DNA of 64,000 bases from Meishania sp964351985 (GCA_964351985.1 CAYGPR010000010.1:1-64000), one strand, 5' to 3'; numbered from the stretch's first letter, positions 9,115 to 18,686 are shown. Translations and numbers: made by a program. Notes: generated by a model from the letters alone, not told the origin.

Positions 9115-10335
9115 ATGGACTACAAATCATCGGACAATTTACAGGACTTACAATATTTTGGGGAATATGGAGGCGTGAACCCATCGATTTCAGATTCCTC
9201 TACCTACACTTTTCTTTCGGCAAAGACCATGTTCGACACATTTGAGGGAAATACCGAGGGTTGCTACCTCTACAGTAGGCACTCATCCCCTAGTAATCTA
9301 TATCTCGGTGAGGCCCTGGCGGCCATGGAAGGCACCGAAACCGCCAATGTTACCGCCAGTGGTATGGGGGCAATTTCAGCGGTGATCATGCAGTTGTGCG
9401 ATGCCGGAGACCATATTGTCAGCAGCCGTACCATTTATGGGGGCACCTACGCCTTCATGAAGAATTTTTTAAAAAAGTTCGACATCAAAACGGACTTCGT
9501 CGACATTACGAATATTGAAATTGTCGATAAGGCCATTACCCCAAATACCAAAATGATCTATTGCGAATCGGTCAGCAATCCCCTTTTGGAAGTTGCAGAT
9601 TTAGAGGCCCTTTCCAAATTGGCTAAGAAACACCATATTCCCTTAGTGGTTGATAATACCTTTTCTCCGTTGTCCATTACTCCAGCGAAGTTAGGCGCAG
9701 CTATTGTCATCCACAGCCTTACCAAATTCATTAACGGTACGAGCGACTGTGTAGCGGGTGTCGTTTGTGGCGCCAAAGATTTTTGTCTTGCCCTAAAGGA
9801 TGTCAACAATGGCGCAGGAATGCTTATGGGAAGTACCTTGGATAGCCTTCGGGCGGCCTCCATCCTCAAAAATATGCGTACGCTGCATATCCGGATGAAA
9901 AAGCACAGCGACAATGCCATGTATCTGGCCCAGAAGTTCGAAAAAGATGGATTGCGGGTCGTTTATCCGGGATTAAAATCCCATTCGGGCCATGAAGTGA
10001 TCAAACGACAAATGAATCCCGAATACGGTTTTGGAGGATTGCTTACTTTGGATGTCGGCTCATTGGAAAATGCGAATGCCCTGATGGAAATGATGCAGGA
10101 TAAAAAACTTGGCTATTTGGCCGTAAGCCTAGGTTTCTACAAAACACTCTTTAGCGCTCCGGGCACCTCTACCTCTTCAGAAATTCCATTGGAAGAACAA
10201 GAAGCAATGGGTCTGGGTGACGGACTCATCCGATTCTCAATAGGTCTGGACAACGATATACAGAGGACGTATGAAACGATGAAGGCATGTATGACGTATT
10301 TGAACATTTTAAAAGATGTTCCGATGCAAGTCTAG
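9115..10335 (+). CDS. PLP-dependent methionine gamma-lyase/cystathionine enzyme-family protein
   Basis: Cys/Met-metabolism fold-type I PLP enzyme, 406 residues. The PLP lysine is K204 in HSLTKFINGTSDCVAG; YLYSRHSSPSN (Y53, R55) supplies the phosphate-binding residues from the neighbouring subunit; ASGMGAISA and VVDNTF (Asp180) are the other cofactor contacts. Best guess is a methionine or homocysteine gamma-lyase, or a cystathionine gamma-lyase/synthase. The residue equivalent to the methionine gamma-lyase-specific Cys (in YGCT of the Pseudomonas enzyme) is Gly110 here (YGGT), as in cystathionine enzymes, so substrate choice is uncertain. Divergent from the Lrp-family gene and followed 74 bp later by an NhaC-like transporter. 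Confidence 0.87.
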   Translation: MDYKSSDNLQDLQYFGEYGGVNPSISDSSTYTFLSAKTMFDTFEGNTEGCYLYSRHSSPSNLYLGEALAAMEGTETANVTASGMGAISAVIMQLCDAGDHIVSSRTIYGGTYAFMKNFLKKFDIKTDFVDITNIEIVDKAITPNTKMIYCESVSNPLLEVADLEALSKLAKKHHIPLVVDNTFSPLSITPAKLGAAIVIHSLTKFINGTSDCVAGVVCGAKDFCLALKDVNNGAGMLMGSTLDSLRAASILKNMRTLHIRMKKHSDNAMYLAQKFEKDGLRVVYPGLKSHSGHEVIKRQMNPEYGFGGLLTLDVGSLENANALMEMMQDKKLGYLAVSLGFYKTLFSAPGTSTSSEIPLEEQEAMGLGDGLIRFSIGLDNDIQRTYETMKACMTYLNILKDVPMQV

Positions 10336-10409
10336 CTTGAAACCGTTGGCCCAATTTGCACAGCCTTTGCCAAAATCGTAATATTACGGGGTAACCAAAC
10401 CCGCTTTGC

Positions 10410-11891
10410 ATGAAAGACAAGGACTCGAAAAAATTCCGACAGAACGAAAACATCATAGAGAATCGAGAACTGAACATTTTGGAGGCCTTGATTCCGGTGT
10501 TTGCCTTGGTCGGCATGTTGGCCTATAATGTCTATGTCTTCGGAGACGATGCGATAAGTGGTTCCAATCAGTTTATTCTACTTTTAGGAGGTGCCGTAGC
10601 CGCTATAGTCGGGGTTTTTAATAAGGTTTCCTACAAGCAAATGCTGTCGGAAGTAGCCGAGAATGTGAAATCCACTACGGGCGCGCTCCTTATACTATTA
10701 ATGGTAGGTGCGTTGGCCGGAACTTGGTTGATCAGCGGTATTATTCCCGCGATGATATATTACGGACTGCAGATTTTGAATCCCACCATATTTTTGGCGG
10801 CCTGCGTCATTATATGTGCGATCATTTCCATTGCCACAGGAAGCAGCTGGACCACAGCTGCAACCGTAGGTATTGCTCTGATAGGTATCGGGGATGCACT
10901 AGGCATTTCTTTAGGAATGACGGCAGGAGCGGTACTTTCAGGAGCTTATTTCGGTGATAAAATGTCGCCATTGAGCGATACGACCAACCTGGCCCCGGCC
11001 ATGGCAGGAGGCGAACTTTTTGACCATATCAAATACATGACGATTACCACGATTCCGACCATTTCGGTAACCTTAATCGTTTTTATCATCATGGGTTTTA
11101 TGATCGATACCTCAGGTTCTGCCGATACCGAGGCCATTTTAAATTCCATTGACGCCACTTTTAATATTAATGGATGGTTATTTTTAGTCCCCTTGGCGGT
11201 CATATTTCTAATTGTCAAAAAAACGCCGCCGTTAGCTGCTTTGCTTATAGGTACATTGCTCGGGGCAGTTTTTGCCTTGATTTTTCAACCGGGAATCGTA
11301 GCTGGAATCACGGGAGTTTCCGAATTGACATTCGAATCAGGTTATAAGGGAATTTTGAAGGCCATTACCACTCAGACTTCTATTCCTTCCGACAATGCGG
11401 CATTAAGCGATCTATTCACCGCCAAAGGGATGGCCGGAATGTTGGGCACCATTTGGTTGATCGTATGCGCCATGGTGTTCGGCGGCATTATGGACGGTAT
11501 CGGTGCCTTGGCAAGAATTACGAAGGCATTATTATCCATGGCCAAAACCACATTCGGACTTTTTGCCAGTACGGTAGGTAGTTGTTTGGCATTAAATGTA
11601 ACCGCCTCCGATCAGTATTTGGCTATTGTAGTTCCTGGAAAAATGTTTGCTAAAGCCTATGAAGACAAAGGTTTGGCACCCGAAAACTTAAGTCGAACTT
11701 TAGAAGATTCAGGTACGGTAACTTCAGTATTGATTCCATGGAATACCTGTGGAGCCTACCATAGTGGTGTCTTGGGCGTGGGTGTTGGCGAATATTTTGT
11801 TTATGCCATTTTCAATTGGCTTAGCCCTATTACTACATTATTGTTCGCAGCCCTAAAAATCAAGATCAAACAACTTGTTCCGGCCAAATAG
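10410..11891 (+). CDS. nhaC: NhaC-family Na+/H+ antiporter-like transporter
   Basis: Integral membrane protein of 493 residues with about 11 to 12 hydrophobic helices. Signatures of the NhaC family: GALAGTWLISGIIPAMIYYGLQIL, ATGSSWTTAATVGIALIGIG, GAVLSGAYFGDKMSPLSDTTNLAP and a second inverted-repeat half with GTIWLIVCAMVFGGIMDG, NVTASDQYLAIVVPGKMF and LEDSGTVTSVLIPWNTCG. Members exchange Na+ for H+ or carry organic substrates such as malate/lactate or amino acids. Its position directly after the gamma-lyase and Lrp regulator hints that it may move a product or substrate of that pathway, but simple Na+/H+ exchange is equally compatible. Confidence 0.9.
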   Translation: MKDKDSKKFRQNENIIENRELNILEALIPVFALVGMLAYNVYVFGDDAISGSNQFILLLGGAVAAIVGVFNKVSYKQMLSEVAENVKSTTGALLILLMVGALAGTWLISGIIPAMIYYGLQILNPTIFLAACVIICAIISIATGSSWTTAATVGIALIGIGDALGISLGMTAGAVLSGAYFGDKMSPLSDTTNLAPAMAGGELFDHIKYMTITTIPTISVTLIVFIIMGFMIDTSGSADTEAILNSIDATFNINGWLFLVPLAVIFLIVKKTPPLAALLIGTLLGAVFALIFQPGIVAGITGVSELTFESGYKGILKAITTQTSIPSDNAALSDLFTAKGMAGMLGTIWLIVCAMVFGGIMDGIGALARITKALLSMAKTTFGLFASTVGSCLALNVTASDQYLAIVVPGKMFAKAYEDKGLAPENLSRTLEDSGTVTSVLIPWNTCGAYHSGVLGVGVGEYFVYAIFNWLSPITTLLFAALKIKIKQLVPAK

Positions 11892-12010
11892 ACTCTTGGT
11901 ATAAAATCATTTTTGACGTTTCCCTCACTCGCCACGTGGTTTTTATACTGGATAATGGTCTTTATAAACCATATATTTTTTAATTTCACGCAGAATTTAA
12001 ACATCTTAAA

Positions 12011-12517
12011 ATGGCTACGGTAACACTTAAAGGAAATCCCATAAACACATTAGGCAATCTACCAAATACAGGTAGCAAGGCTCCTGATTTTCAAATGACC
12101 AAAAATGATTTGTCGAGTATTGGACTTTCCGATTATGCCGGGAAGAAGGTGGTTTTGAACATCTTTCCCAGTATAGATACTGGTACTTGCGCCCAATCTG
12201 TTAGACAATTCAACAAAGAGGCGGCGGCATTGGACAATACTGTAATTCTTTGTATTTCAAAAGACTTGCCATTTGCACAAGCACGATTTTGTGGCGCCGA
12301 AGGCATAGACAACGTAGAAATGCTCTCTGATTTCAGGAATGGTAATTTCGGAAAAAGCTATCAATTGGAATTTACTGACGGACCCTTAAAAGCATTGCAT
12401 TCAAGAGCCATTGTCGTTTTGGATGAAAACGGCACTATTCTATATACCGAACAGGTGCCCGAAATTGTGGACGAGCCCAATTATTCTGCCGCACTTGAAG
12501 CATTGGAAAATGCCTAA
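12011..12517 (+). CDS. tpx: Thiol peroxidase (Tpx, atypical 2-Cys peroxiredoxin)
   Basis: Reduces hydrogen peroxide and alkyl hydroperoxides using thioredoxin. Peroxidatic Cys60 is in NIFPSIDTGTCAQSVRQFN and resolving Cys94 in DLPFAQARFCGAEGIDNV, the usual Tpx spacing; the N-terminal TLKGNPINTLG and GSKAPDF match the family. 168 residues. The stop codon lies inside the start of the next gene: the dgkA ATG is 8 bp upstream of the tpx end, so the two are probably coupled. Confidence 0.96.
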   Translation: MATVTLKGNPINTLGNLPNTGSKAPDFQMTKNDLSSIGLSDYAGKKVVLNIFPSIDTGTCAQSVRQFNKEAAALDNTVILCISKDLPFAQARFCGAEGIDNVEMLSDFRNGNFGKSYQLEFTDGPLKALHSRAIVVLDENGTILYTEQVPEIVDEPNYSAALEALENA

Positions 12518-12875
12518 GGAATCCTTTTTATCCAATCGAATCAAAGCCGTCGGCTATGCCGTTCGCGGGGCTATTTTATTGATACGTACCGAAGCGAGCA
12601 TTAAAGTTCAAGTCGTACTTGCCCTACTGGTTACAGCCCTAGGTTTCTATTTTGAAATTTCAAATGTTGAATGGGTCCTCCAAATCCTTGCAATAGCTTT
12701 GGTATTGGGTACTGAAGGCTTGAACACCGCGGTGGAAAAACTGGCCGATTTCTGTCAGCCTGAATTTGACGAGAAAATCGGATTTATCAAAGATATCTCA
12801 GCAGGTGCGGTAATGCTGGTCTCTGTGGCCGCTGCGATCATAGGATTAATAATCTATATCCCTAAATTTTTTTAA
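12510..12875 (+). CDS. dgkA: Diacylglycerol/undecaprenol kinase family membrane protein
   Basis: A small three-helix membrane kinase of 121 residues that phosphorylates diacylglycerol or undecaprenol. After a basic cytoplasmic start (MPKESFLSNRIKAVGYAVRGAILLIRTEASIKVQ) come three hydrophobic segments; the catalytic signature is LGTEGLNTAVEKLADF, matching the E-x-x-N-(S/T)-A-x-E core. The ATG at 12510 is chosen over longer in-frame extensions, which would run through the tpx coding region. It overlaps tpx by 8 bp and precedes ftsK. Confidence 0.92.
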   Translation: MPKESFLSNRIKAVGYAVRGAILLIRTEASIKVQVVLALLVTALGFYFEISNVEWVLQILAIALVLGTEGLNTAVEKLADFCQPEFDEKIGFIKDISAGAVMLVSVAAAIIGLIIYIPKFF

Positions 12876-12937
12876 AAGATCCTTGGCCGAGCCTTCGATC
12901 GTAAATTTGTATTTTTACCCCCAGAATATAGGATTTA

Positions 12938-15307
12938 ATGGCAAAGAAGGGAAGAAAGTCAAAGCCTACAACGACCAAAAAAGGCACTACTTTTAAGTTA
13001 TCCAAACAAAATAAGATTATACTAGGAAGCCTATTGATGCTTTTTAGTATCGCCCTGTTTTTCTCTTTTATCTCCTTCTATTTTACATGGCAAGACGATC
13101 AAAGTCTACTTACCGAATTTGCCGATAGAAATAAAGAGGCGGAAAACCTCCTGAACAAATTCGGGGCCAACGTCAGTCATTTCTTTGTATATCGAGGATT
13201 TGGCCTGGCTTCATTGATTTTTCCATTTTTGCTTTTCATTACAGGCCTTTACATGTTCATGAGTCTGGCGAAGACAGGACTTTTAAAAAAGTGGATTTGG
13301 GGGTTGATATTCGTAATCTGGATTTCCATTGCCCTGGGATTTTTTGCTTTTGAAAAGCCTTTGCTGGGCGGATTGGTAGGTTATGAAATGAATGATTTTT
13401 TGCAGGATTATACAGGAAAAATAGGCGTTTTCTTATTGCTCTTGTTCGGATTGATCTTCATTCTTGTGCGCTTTTTTAAACTTACCCCCGATGGTATTGC
13501 CGGATACTTTCAGAAGAAAACCTCGTCTTTGGCTTCCGAGTTCAAGAGTAAAACCAAGGAAAAAACCACGGAATTTGATTTGAGCACGGAGGATGAAACA
13601 CCTGTTGTAATCGACACCTACACCCATAAAAAGGATATTCCGACCCTGAAGAATGAAGAAGAAGTCAAAGATGCCTTCGAAGTCACTAAGCCCATTGAGG
13701 AAGAGGTAAAGGATGACCTTGCCATGGAAGTCGAAAAAATCGTCGAGGAAAAGGAGGAGAAAGATAATATCGCGAATAAACTGGTGGATGATTTTGGTGA
13801 ATTTGATCCTACCTTAGAATTGGGGAATTACAAGTTTCCGCCCATTGATCTTTTAGATCAACATGGTGCTACTGGTGGTATCACCATCAACCAAGAAGAA
13901 CTCGAAGAGAATAAAAACAAGATTGTAGAAACACTCCGTAACTACAAAATCGGTATTGCACAAATCAAAGCGACTATTGGTCCGACCGTGACCCTTTATG
14001 AAATTGTTCCCGAAGCGGGGGTCCGGATTTCCAAGATCAAGAACTTAGAAGATGACATCGCCCTTTCGTTGGCGGCTTTGGGAATTCGTATCATTGCCCC
14101 AATTCCTGGAAAAGGAACCATTGGCATCGAAGTACCGAATAAAAACGCCACTATTGTTTCGATGCGTTCGGTAATCGCATCCACCAAGTTTCAAAAAGCG
14201 GAGATGCAACTTCCTATTGCTTTTGGTAAGACGATAAGCAATGAAACTTTCGTTGTCGACTTGGCAAAAATGCCGCATATGCTCATGGCAGGGGCAACGG
14301 GGCAAGGTAAATCAGTGGGGCTAAATGCAGTCTTGACCTCCCTCCTTTATAAAAAACATCCTGCCGAGGTCAAGTTCATTTTGGTTGATCCCAAAAAAGT
14401 AGAGTTGACGCTCTACAATAAAATCGAACGTCATTTCTTGGCAAAATTACCAGATGTGGACGAGGCGATTATTACCGACAACACCAAAGTTATCCATACG
14501 TTGAATTCCCTTTGTATTGAAATGGACAATCGCTATGAACTACTAAAAGTGGCCATGGTGCGGAATATCAAGGAGTACAATGCCAAGTTTAAATCCAGAA
14601 AACTGAATCCGAATGACGGACACAAGTTTTTGCCTTATATTATATTGGTCATCGATGAATTTGCCGATTTGATCATGACCGCAGGAAAAGAAGTGGAAAC
14701 ACCCATTGCTCGATTGGCGCAGTTGGCAAGGGCCATTGGAATCCATTTGATCATTGCGACCCAACGACCCTCGGTCAATGTGATCACAGGTATTATCAAG
14801 GCCAACTTTCCGGCACGGATCGCTTTTAGGGTAACTTCAAAAATAGACTCCAGGACCATTCTAGATACCCAAGGAGCGGACCAGTTGATTGGGCGGGGCG
14901 ATATGCTATTTACCCAAGGAAACGATGTGACACGATTACAGTGTGCTTTTGTAGACACCCCGGAAGTTGCCAAGATAACCGAATATATCGGCAGCCAAAG
15001 AGCCTATCCTGAAGCTTATGAATTACCGGAGTATGTTGGTGAAGACTCTGGCACAAGTCTTGATTATGATATATCGGATAGGGATTCAAAGTTCCGCGAA
15101 GCCGCCGAGGTCATCGTGACCGCACAGCAAGGTTCCGCATCGTTGATACAACGAAAGTTGAAATTGGGTTACAATCGTGCGGGGCGAATCGTCGACCAAC
15201 TAGAAGCCGCCGGAATCGTGGGGCCTTTTGAAGGAAGTAAGGCCAGACAGGTACTTGTGCCTGATTTAACATCCTTGGACCAATTATTGAACAACGAACT
15301 AAATTGA
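12938..15307 (+). CDS. ftsK: DNA translocase FtsK/SpoIIIE
   Basis: Pumps chromosome DNA through the closing septum and directs dimer resolution. Order of parts: Lys-rich start, four membrane helices within residues 25-175, an acidic linker of about 110 residues (EEEVKDDLAMEVEKIVEEKEEK), then the alpha/beta motor domains with Walker A GATGQGKSVGLN at about 450 and Walker B YIILVIDEFADLIM, and a C-terminal winged-helix gamma domain (SASLIQRKLKLGYNRAGRIVDQLE) that reads KOPS sites. At 789 residues it is of normal Bacteroidetes length, with a far shorter linker than in E. coli. It ends 5 bp before the lolA start. Confidence 0.97.
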   Translation: MAKKGRKSKPTTTKKGTTFKLSKQNKIILGSLLMLFSIALFFSFISFYFTWQDDQSLLTEFADRNKEAENLLNKFGANVSHFFVYRGFGLASLIFPFLLFITGLYMFMSLAKTGLLKKWIWGLIFVIWISIALGFFAFEKPLLGGLVGYEMNDFLQDYTGKIGVFLLLLFGLIFILVRFFKLTPDGIAGYFQKKTSSLASEFKSKTKEKTTEFDLSTEDETPVVIDTYTHKKDIPTLKNEEEVKDAFEVTKPIEEEVKDDLAMEVEKIVEEKEEKDNIANKLVDDFGEFDPTLELGNYKFPPIDLLDQHGATGGITINQEELEENKNKIVETLRNYKIGIAQIKATIGPTVTLYEIVPEAGVRISKIKNLEDDIALSLAALGIRIIAPIPGKGTIGIEVPNKNATIVSMRSVIASTKFQKAEMQLPIAFGKTISNETFVVDLAKMPHMLMAGATGQGKSVGLNAVLTSLLYKKHPAEVKFILVDPKKVELTLYNKIERHFLAKLPDVDEAIITDNTKVIHTLNSLCIEMDNRYELLKVAMVRNIKEYNAKFKSRKLNPNDGHKFLPYIILVIDEFADLIMTAGKEVETPIARLAQLARAIGIHLIIATQRPSVNVITGIIKANFPARIAFRVTSKIDSRTILDTQGADQLIGRGDMLFTQGNDVTRLQCAFVDTPEVAKITEYIGSQRAYPEAYELPEYVGEDSGTSLDYDISDRDSKFREAAEVIVTAQQGSASLIQRKLKLGYNRAGRIVDQLEAAGIVGPFEGSKARQVLVPDLTSLDQLLNNELN

Positions 15308-15312
15308 AGATA

Positions 15313-15957
15313 ATGAAGAAAATTTCACTTTTTATATTGGCATTGAGCACCTCGATTTTTTCAGTGGCACAAAATTCGGACAAGGCAAAAGCGCTTTTGG
15401 ACGAGGTATACAACAAAGTAAAAAGCTACGATAACATTGTTGTCGATTTCAAATATGTGCTGAATAATACGGAAGCCGACATCAACCAAGAAACCCGCGG
15501 TGATGTTACTATGGAAGGGGATAAATATCTTGGTAATTTTTTCGGGGCCACCCAAATGTACGATGGTAATAAGGTGTACACTATCGTGCCTGAAAATGAA
15601 GAAGTTACCATTGAAAATAAATCCGAAGACGACAATACGCTGACGCCTTCTAGAATGTTGACGTTTTACCGAGAAGGACACAATTACGAATGGGACATTT
15701 TACAAAACATAAACGGAAGGAAAATTCAGTATGTAAAATTGACCCCCATTGATTCCAACACCGAGGTAAAATCTAGATTAATAGGCATCGATGCAGAGAC
15801 CAAGCATATTTATAAATTAATCGAAACAGGCAATAACGGAACGACGACGACAATTACTGTTAATTCTTTTAAAACAGATCAACCTTTATCGAAAACCTTA
15901 TTTACTTTTGATGAAAACAAGTACAAAGACAACGGGTATTACATTATAAGAAATTAA
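15313..15957 (+). CDS. lolA: Outer-membrane lipoprotein carrier protein LolA-like
   Basis: Periplasmic chaperone that ferries lipoproteins from the inner-membrane LolCDE complex to the outer membrane. Signal peptide MKKISLFILALSTSIFSVAQ, then a LolA-type domain: AKALLDEVYNKVKSYDNIVVDFKYVL, a central TPSRMLTFYREGHNYEWDILQ and C-terminal VKLTPIDSNTEVKSRLIGIDAETKHIYKLIETGNNGT. About 214 residues. I choose the ATG at 15313; an in-frame TTG at 15304 overlaps ftsK and would only add three residues before the signal peptide. The gene sits between ftsK and an Lpt permease, a grouping of envelope functions. Confidence 0.92.
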   Translation: MKKISLFILALSTSIFSVAQNSDKAKALLDEVYNKVKSYDNIVVDFKYVLNNTEADINQETRGDVTMEGDKYLGNFFGATQMYDGNKVYTIVPENEEVTIENKSEDDNTLTPSRMLTFYREGHNYEWDILQNINGRKIQYVKLTPIDSNTEVKSRLIGIDAETKHIYKLIETGNNGTTTTITVNSFKTDQPLSKTLFTFDENKYKDNGYYIIRN

Positions 15958-15963
15958 CTCACT

Positions 15964-17487
15964 TTGAAACTCCTTGACCGATATATTTTATCGAGATTTC
16001 TATTCAATTTTTTCAGTGCCTTTGTCATATTGATGTTCATCTTCATATTTCAGGCTATCTGGCTATTTATGGATGATTTGGCAGGTAAGGGTCTCGATAT
16101 GCTTGTTATCGGAAAATTCTTTTTCTACAAAATGCCCGAGCTTACCGAAAAAGTATTACCGCTTACGGTCATTCTTTCCTCTATCTTAACTTTTGGAACC
16201 TTTGCGGAGAATTACGAATTCGCAGCCATGAAGGCCTCTGGAATTTCCCTAAGACGCGCGATGTTGAGTATCATAGTCTTCGTACTGATACTAGGAGGGG
16301 TAACTTTCTATTTCGCCAATAGCATTATTCCTGTTTCCGAACAGAAAATCTATAACATGCGACGCAATATTGCCCAAGTAAAACCCGCTGCCGCGATCGA
16401 GGAAGGTGTTTTTAGTGATTTTGAGGGAATGAGCATTAAAGTGGATGAGAAATATGGGGAAAAGGATAGATTTTTACGAAAAGTAACCATTCATCAAAAG
16501 ACCAACCTCAAGGTAAACAATACGGTCATTAAAGCAAAAACCGGAGAATTGATCAGTAGTGAGGATAGCGATATCATTCAATTGGTTTTAAGGGACGGGC
16601 ATTATTATGAGGATATCGAGACACAAAAAAACAAGGACAAGTTAAAAGAACCGTTCGCCAAGGCCAATTTCGAAATCTATCGGATGAATATCGAGATACC
16701 AGAAATGGATATGGATTTGGAAGAGGACAGAAACATTAGCACCGATAAAATGAAAAATGTTTCTCGGTTGAACAAAGATATCGATTCCCTAAAAAATGAT
16801 AACCTGAGGGTGGTCGGGGCTTTTTCTAAAAATATCAATAACCGAATAGGTGCTTTTGTGCCAGTTGCGCCAGTTGACAGCTTCATTATGAAAAAACAAA
16901 AAGAGATGATGCGCGTAGATAGTTTACGAGAAATTGGGATAAGTAAATATGACAAAGAGGGTGCTAATAAGGACTCATTACCTCCTGAATCCTTCGACGA
17001 TATTCTTGAGCTTTTTCAAGATTGGCAACGAATTCAGATATTAAATTCAGCCAAGAACAACACCACCAATGTCTTAACCTCCGTAAAGGCTAAAAAAGAC
17101 GAAATCGACCGAAGGTATAAAATCTACAACCTGCATATTTATTCGCTTCATGCCAAATTTGCCCTTGCACTTTCGTGTATTGTCCTGTTTTTCGTCGGGG
17201 CACCGTTGGGTGCGATTATTCGAAAAGGCGGTCTTGGGTTGCCTATGGTCATTGCGATAATTCTATTTTTAGTTTATTACTTCGTAGGGGTGTTTGCGAA
17301 AAACTATGCCGTGGAAAACAACATACACCCTATCTTTGGGGCGTGGCTTCCTACGTTGATCATGTTGCCGTTAGGCATCGTGCTGACTAAACGGGCAACG
17401 GCCGACAAGGGATTGATGAGTATAGGAAATGCATTCGACCGGATAAAGGAATTTTTTCAAAAAAAGAGAAAGGCCACTACGACATGA
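15964..17487 (+). CDS. LptF/LptG (YjgP/YjgQ) family lipopolysaccharide export permease
   Basis: Inner-membrane half of the LptB2FG ABC extractor that moves lipopolysaccharide to the periplasmic bridge. N-terminal KLLDRYILSRFLFNFFSAFVILMFIF and FFYKMPELTEKVLPLTVILSS are hallmark, followed by two more helices, a long periplasmic jellyroll-plus-insert (about residues 130-395) and three C-terminal helices (LHAKFALALSCIVLFFVGAPLGAIIRKGGLGLP). 507 residues. The TTG at 15964 is the start: an in-frame stop lies just upstream (lolA TAA) and the next ATG is deep in the first helix. It overlaps ribB by 4 bp (ATGA). Whether it is LptF or LptG cannot be decided. Confidence 0.92.
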   Translation: MKLLDRYILSRFLFNFFSAFVILMFIFIFQAIWLFMDDLAGKGLDMLVIGKFFFYKMPELTEKVLPLTVILSSILTFGTFAENYEFAAMKASGISLRRAMLSIIVFVLILGGVTFYFANSIIPVSEQKIYNMRRNIAQVKPAAAIEEGVFSDFEGMSIKVDEKYGEKDRFLRKVTIHQKTNLKVNNTVIKAKTGELISSEDSDIIQLVLRDGHYYEDIETQKNKDKLKEPFAKANFEIYRMNIEIPEMDMDLEEDRNISTDKMKNVSRLNKDIDSLKNDNLRVVGAFSKNINNRIGAFVPVAPVDSFIMKKQKEMMRVDSLREIGISKYDKEGANKDSLPPESFDDILELFQDWQRIQILNSAKNNTTNVLTSVKAKKDEIDRRYKIYNLHIYSLHAKFALALSCIVLFFVGAPLGAIIRKGGLGLPMVIAIILFLVYYFVGVFAKNYAVENNIHPIFGAWLPTLIMLPLGIVLTKRATADKGLMSIGNAFDRIKEFFQKKRKATTT

Positions 17488-18626
17488 TTTTAAGTATGGA
17501 GAAGCGCACACAATTGAATACTATAGAAGAAGCTATTGTCGATATTCGTCAAGGAAAGGTAATCATTGTTGTCGATGATGAGAATCGTGAGAACGAAGGC
17601 GACTTTTTGGCCGCTGCGGAATTGGCGACACCTGAAACGGTCAACTTTATGGCCAAGCATGGCCGTGGATTGATTTGCGCCCCATTGACCGAGGGAAGGT
17701 GTCGCGAACTTGGGCTCCAAATGATGGTAAACAACAATACCGATCCTCTGGAGACCGCTTTTACGGTATCCGTTGATTTAAGAGGAAATGGAGTAACCAC
17801 GGGAATTTCTGCCTCTGATCGTGCTAAGACAGTTTGTGCCTTGACCGATCCAGAAACGAAATCACACGATTTAATGCGCCCCGGGCATATTTTTCCCTTG
17901 GTCGCCAAAGAAGGCGGCGTACTTAGAAGAACAGGTCATACTGAAGCAGCCATCGATTTTGCAAGACTTGCAGGGCTACAGCCTGCTGGAATCATTGTGG
18001 AGATCATGAATGAGGATGGATCCATGGCGCGCCTACCCGAGCTTCTTGACGTAGCCCAAAAATTCAACCTTAAAATTGTTTCCATCGAAGACTTGATTGC
18101 GTATCGCATGGAGCACGATAGCCTCATCGAAAAGAAAGAAGATTTTGAGATTACCACTCGGTTCGGAAAATTTAGGCTTCGTGCGTATAAACAGACCACG
18201 AACAATCATGTCCACATCGCTTTGACCAAAGGAAATTGGAAAAAAGATGAAAAGGTCTTGACCCGTATTAACTCTACTTTGGTTAATAACGATATTTTAG
18301 GAACACTGACCAATGACCCGAACCAAAAACTGGAGGATATGTTTGCTGCCGTTAATACTGAGGGCAAAGGTGCCATTGTTTTTATCAATCAAGATTCCGA
18401 ATCATTGAACTTGTTATCCCGTTTGTCGGAATTGAAGGAGTTACAAAAACAGGGCATTCATAAAGCCCCAAAAATAGATATGGATGCCAAGGATTTTGGT
18501 ATCGGCGCACAAATACTGCACGACTTGGATATCTCAAAAATGAGATTGCTAACGAACGGATCACAGACCAAACGCGTAGGCATTGTGGGTTATGGACTTG
18601 AAATCGTGGAATACGTCGGGTATTAA
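17484..18626 (+). CDS. ribB: 3,4-dihydroxy-2-butanone-4-phosphate synthase fused to a degenerate GTP cyclohydrolase II domain
   Basis: The N-terminal domain (about residues 10-205) makes 3,4-dihydroxy-2-butanone 4-phosphate from ribulose 5-phosphate for riboflavin: VVDDENRENEGDFLAAAE, ISASDRAKT, RPGHIFPLVAKEGGVLRRTGHTEA and MARLPEL are all intact. The C-terminal 170 residues follow the GTP cyclohydrolase II fold but contain no cysteine at all, so the zinc site (Cys-x10-Cys-x-Cys) is absent; the usual catalytic SECLTGD-type block is replaced by ALTKGNWKKDEKVLTRINS. It is therefore RibB with a RibA-like remnant (the RibBX type), and riboflavin synthesis needs a separate GTP cyclohydrolase. Start coupled to the Lpt permease stop; ATG at 17496 is an alternative. 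Confidence 0.92.
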   Translation: MILSMEKRTQLNTIEEAIVDIRQGKVIIVVDDENRENEGDFLAAAELATPETVNFMAKHGRGLICAPLTEGRCRELGLQMMVNNNTDPLETAFTVSVDLRGNGVTTGISASDRAKTVCALTDPETKSHDLMRPGHIFPLVAKEGGVLRRTGHTEAAIDFARLAGLQPAGIIVEIMNEDGSMARLPELLDVAQKFNLKIVSIEDLIAYRMEHDSLIEKKEDFEITTRFGKFRLRAYKQTTNNHVHIALTKGNWKKDEKVLTRINSTLVNNDILGTLTNDPNQKLEDMFAAVNTEGKGAIVFINQDSESLNLLSRLSELKELQKQGIHKAPKIDMDAKDFGIGAQILHDLDISKMRLLTNGSQTKRVGIVGYGLEIVEYVGY

Positions 18627-18686
18627 AATTCGAGGTATTTAGATGAAGTCTTAGCGTCCGCGCAAATATTGCCCACACCCTATTTT

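Noticed and set aside
10377..10388. CGTAATATTACG, 12-bp palindrome before nhaC
   Set aside because: Short AT-rich palindromes occur by chance; no second copy or partner regulator evident.
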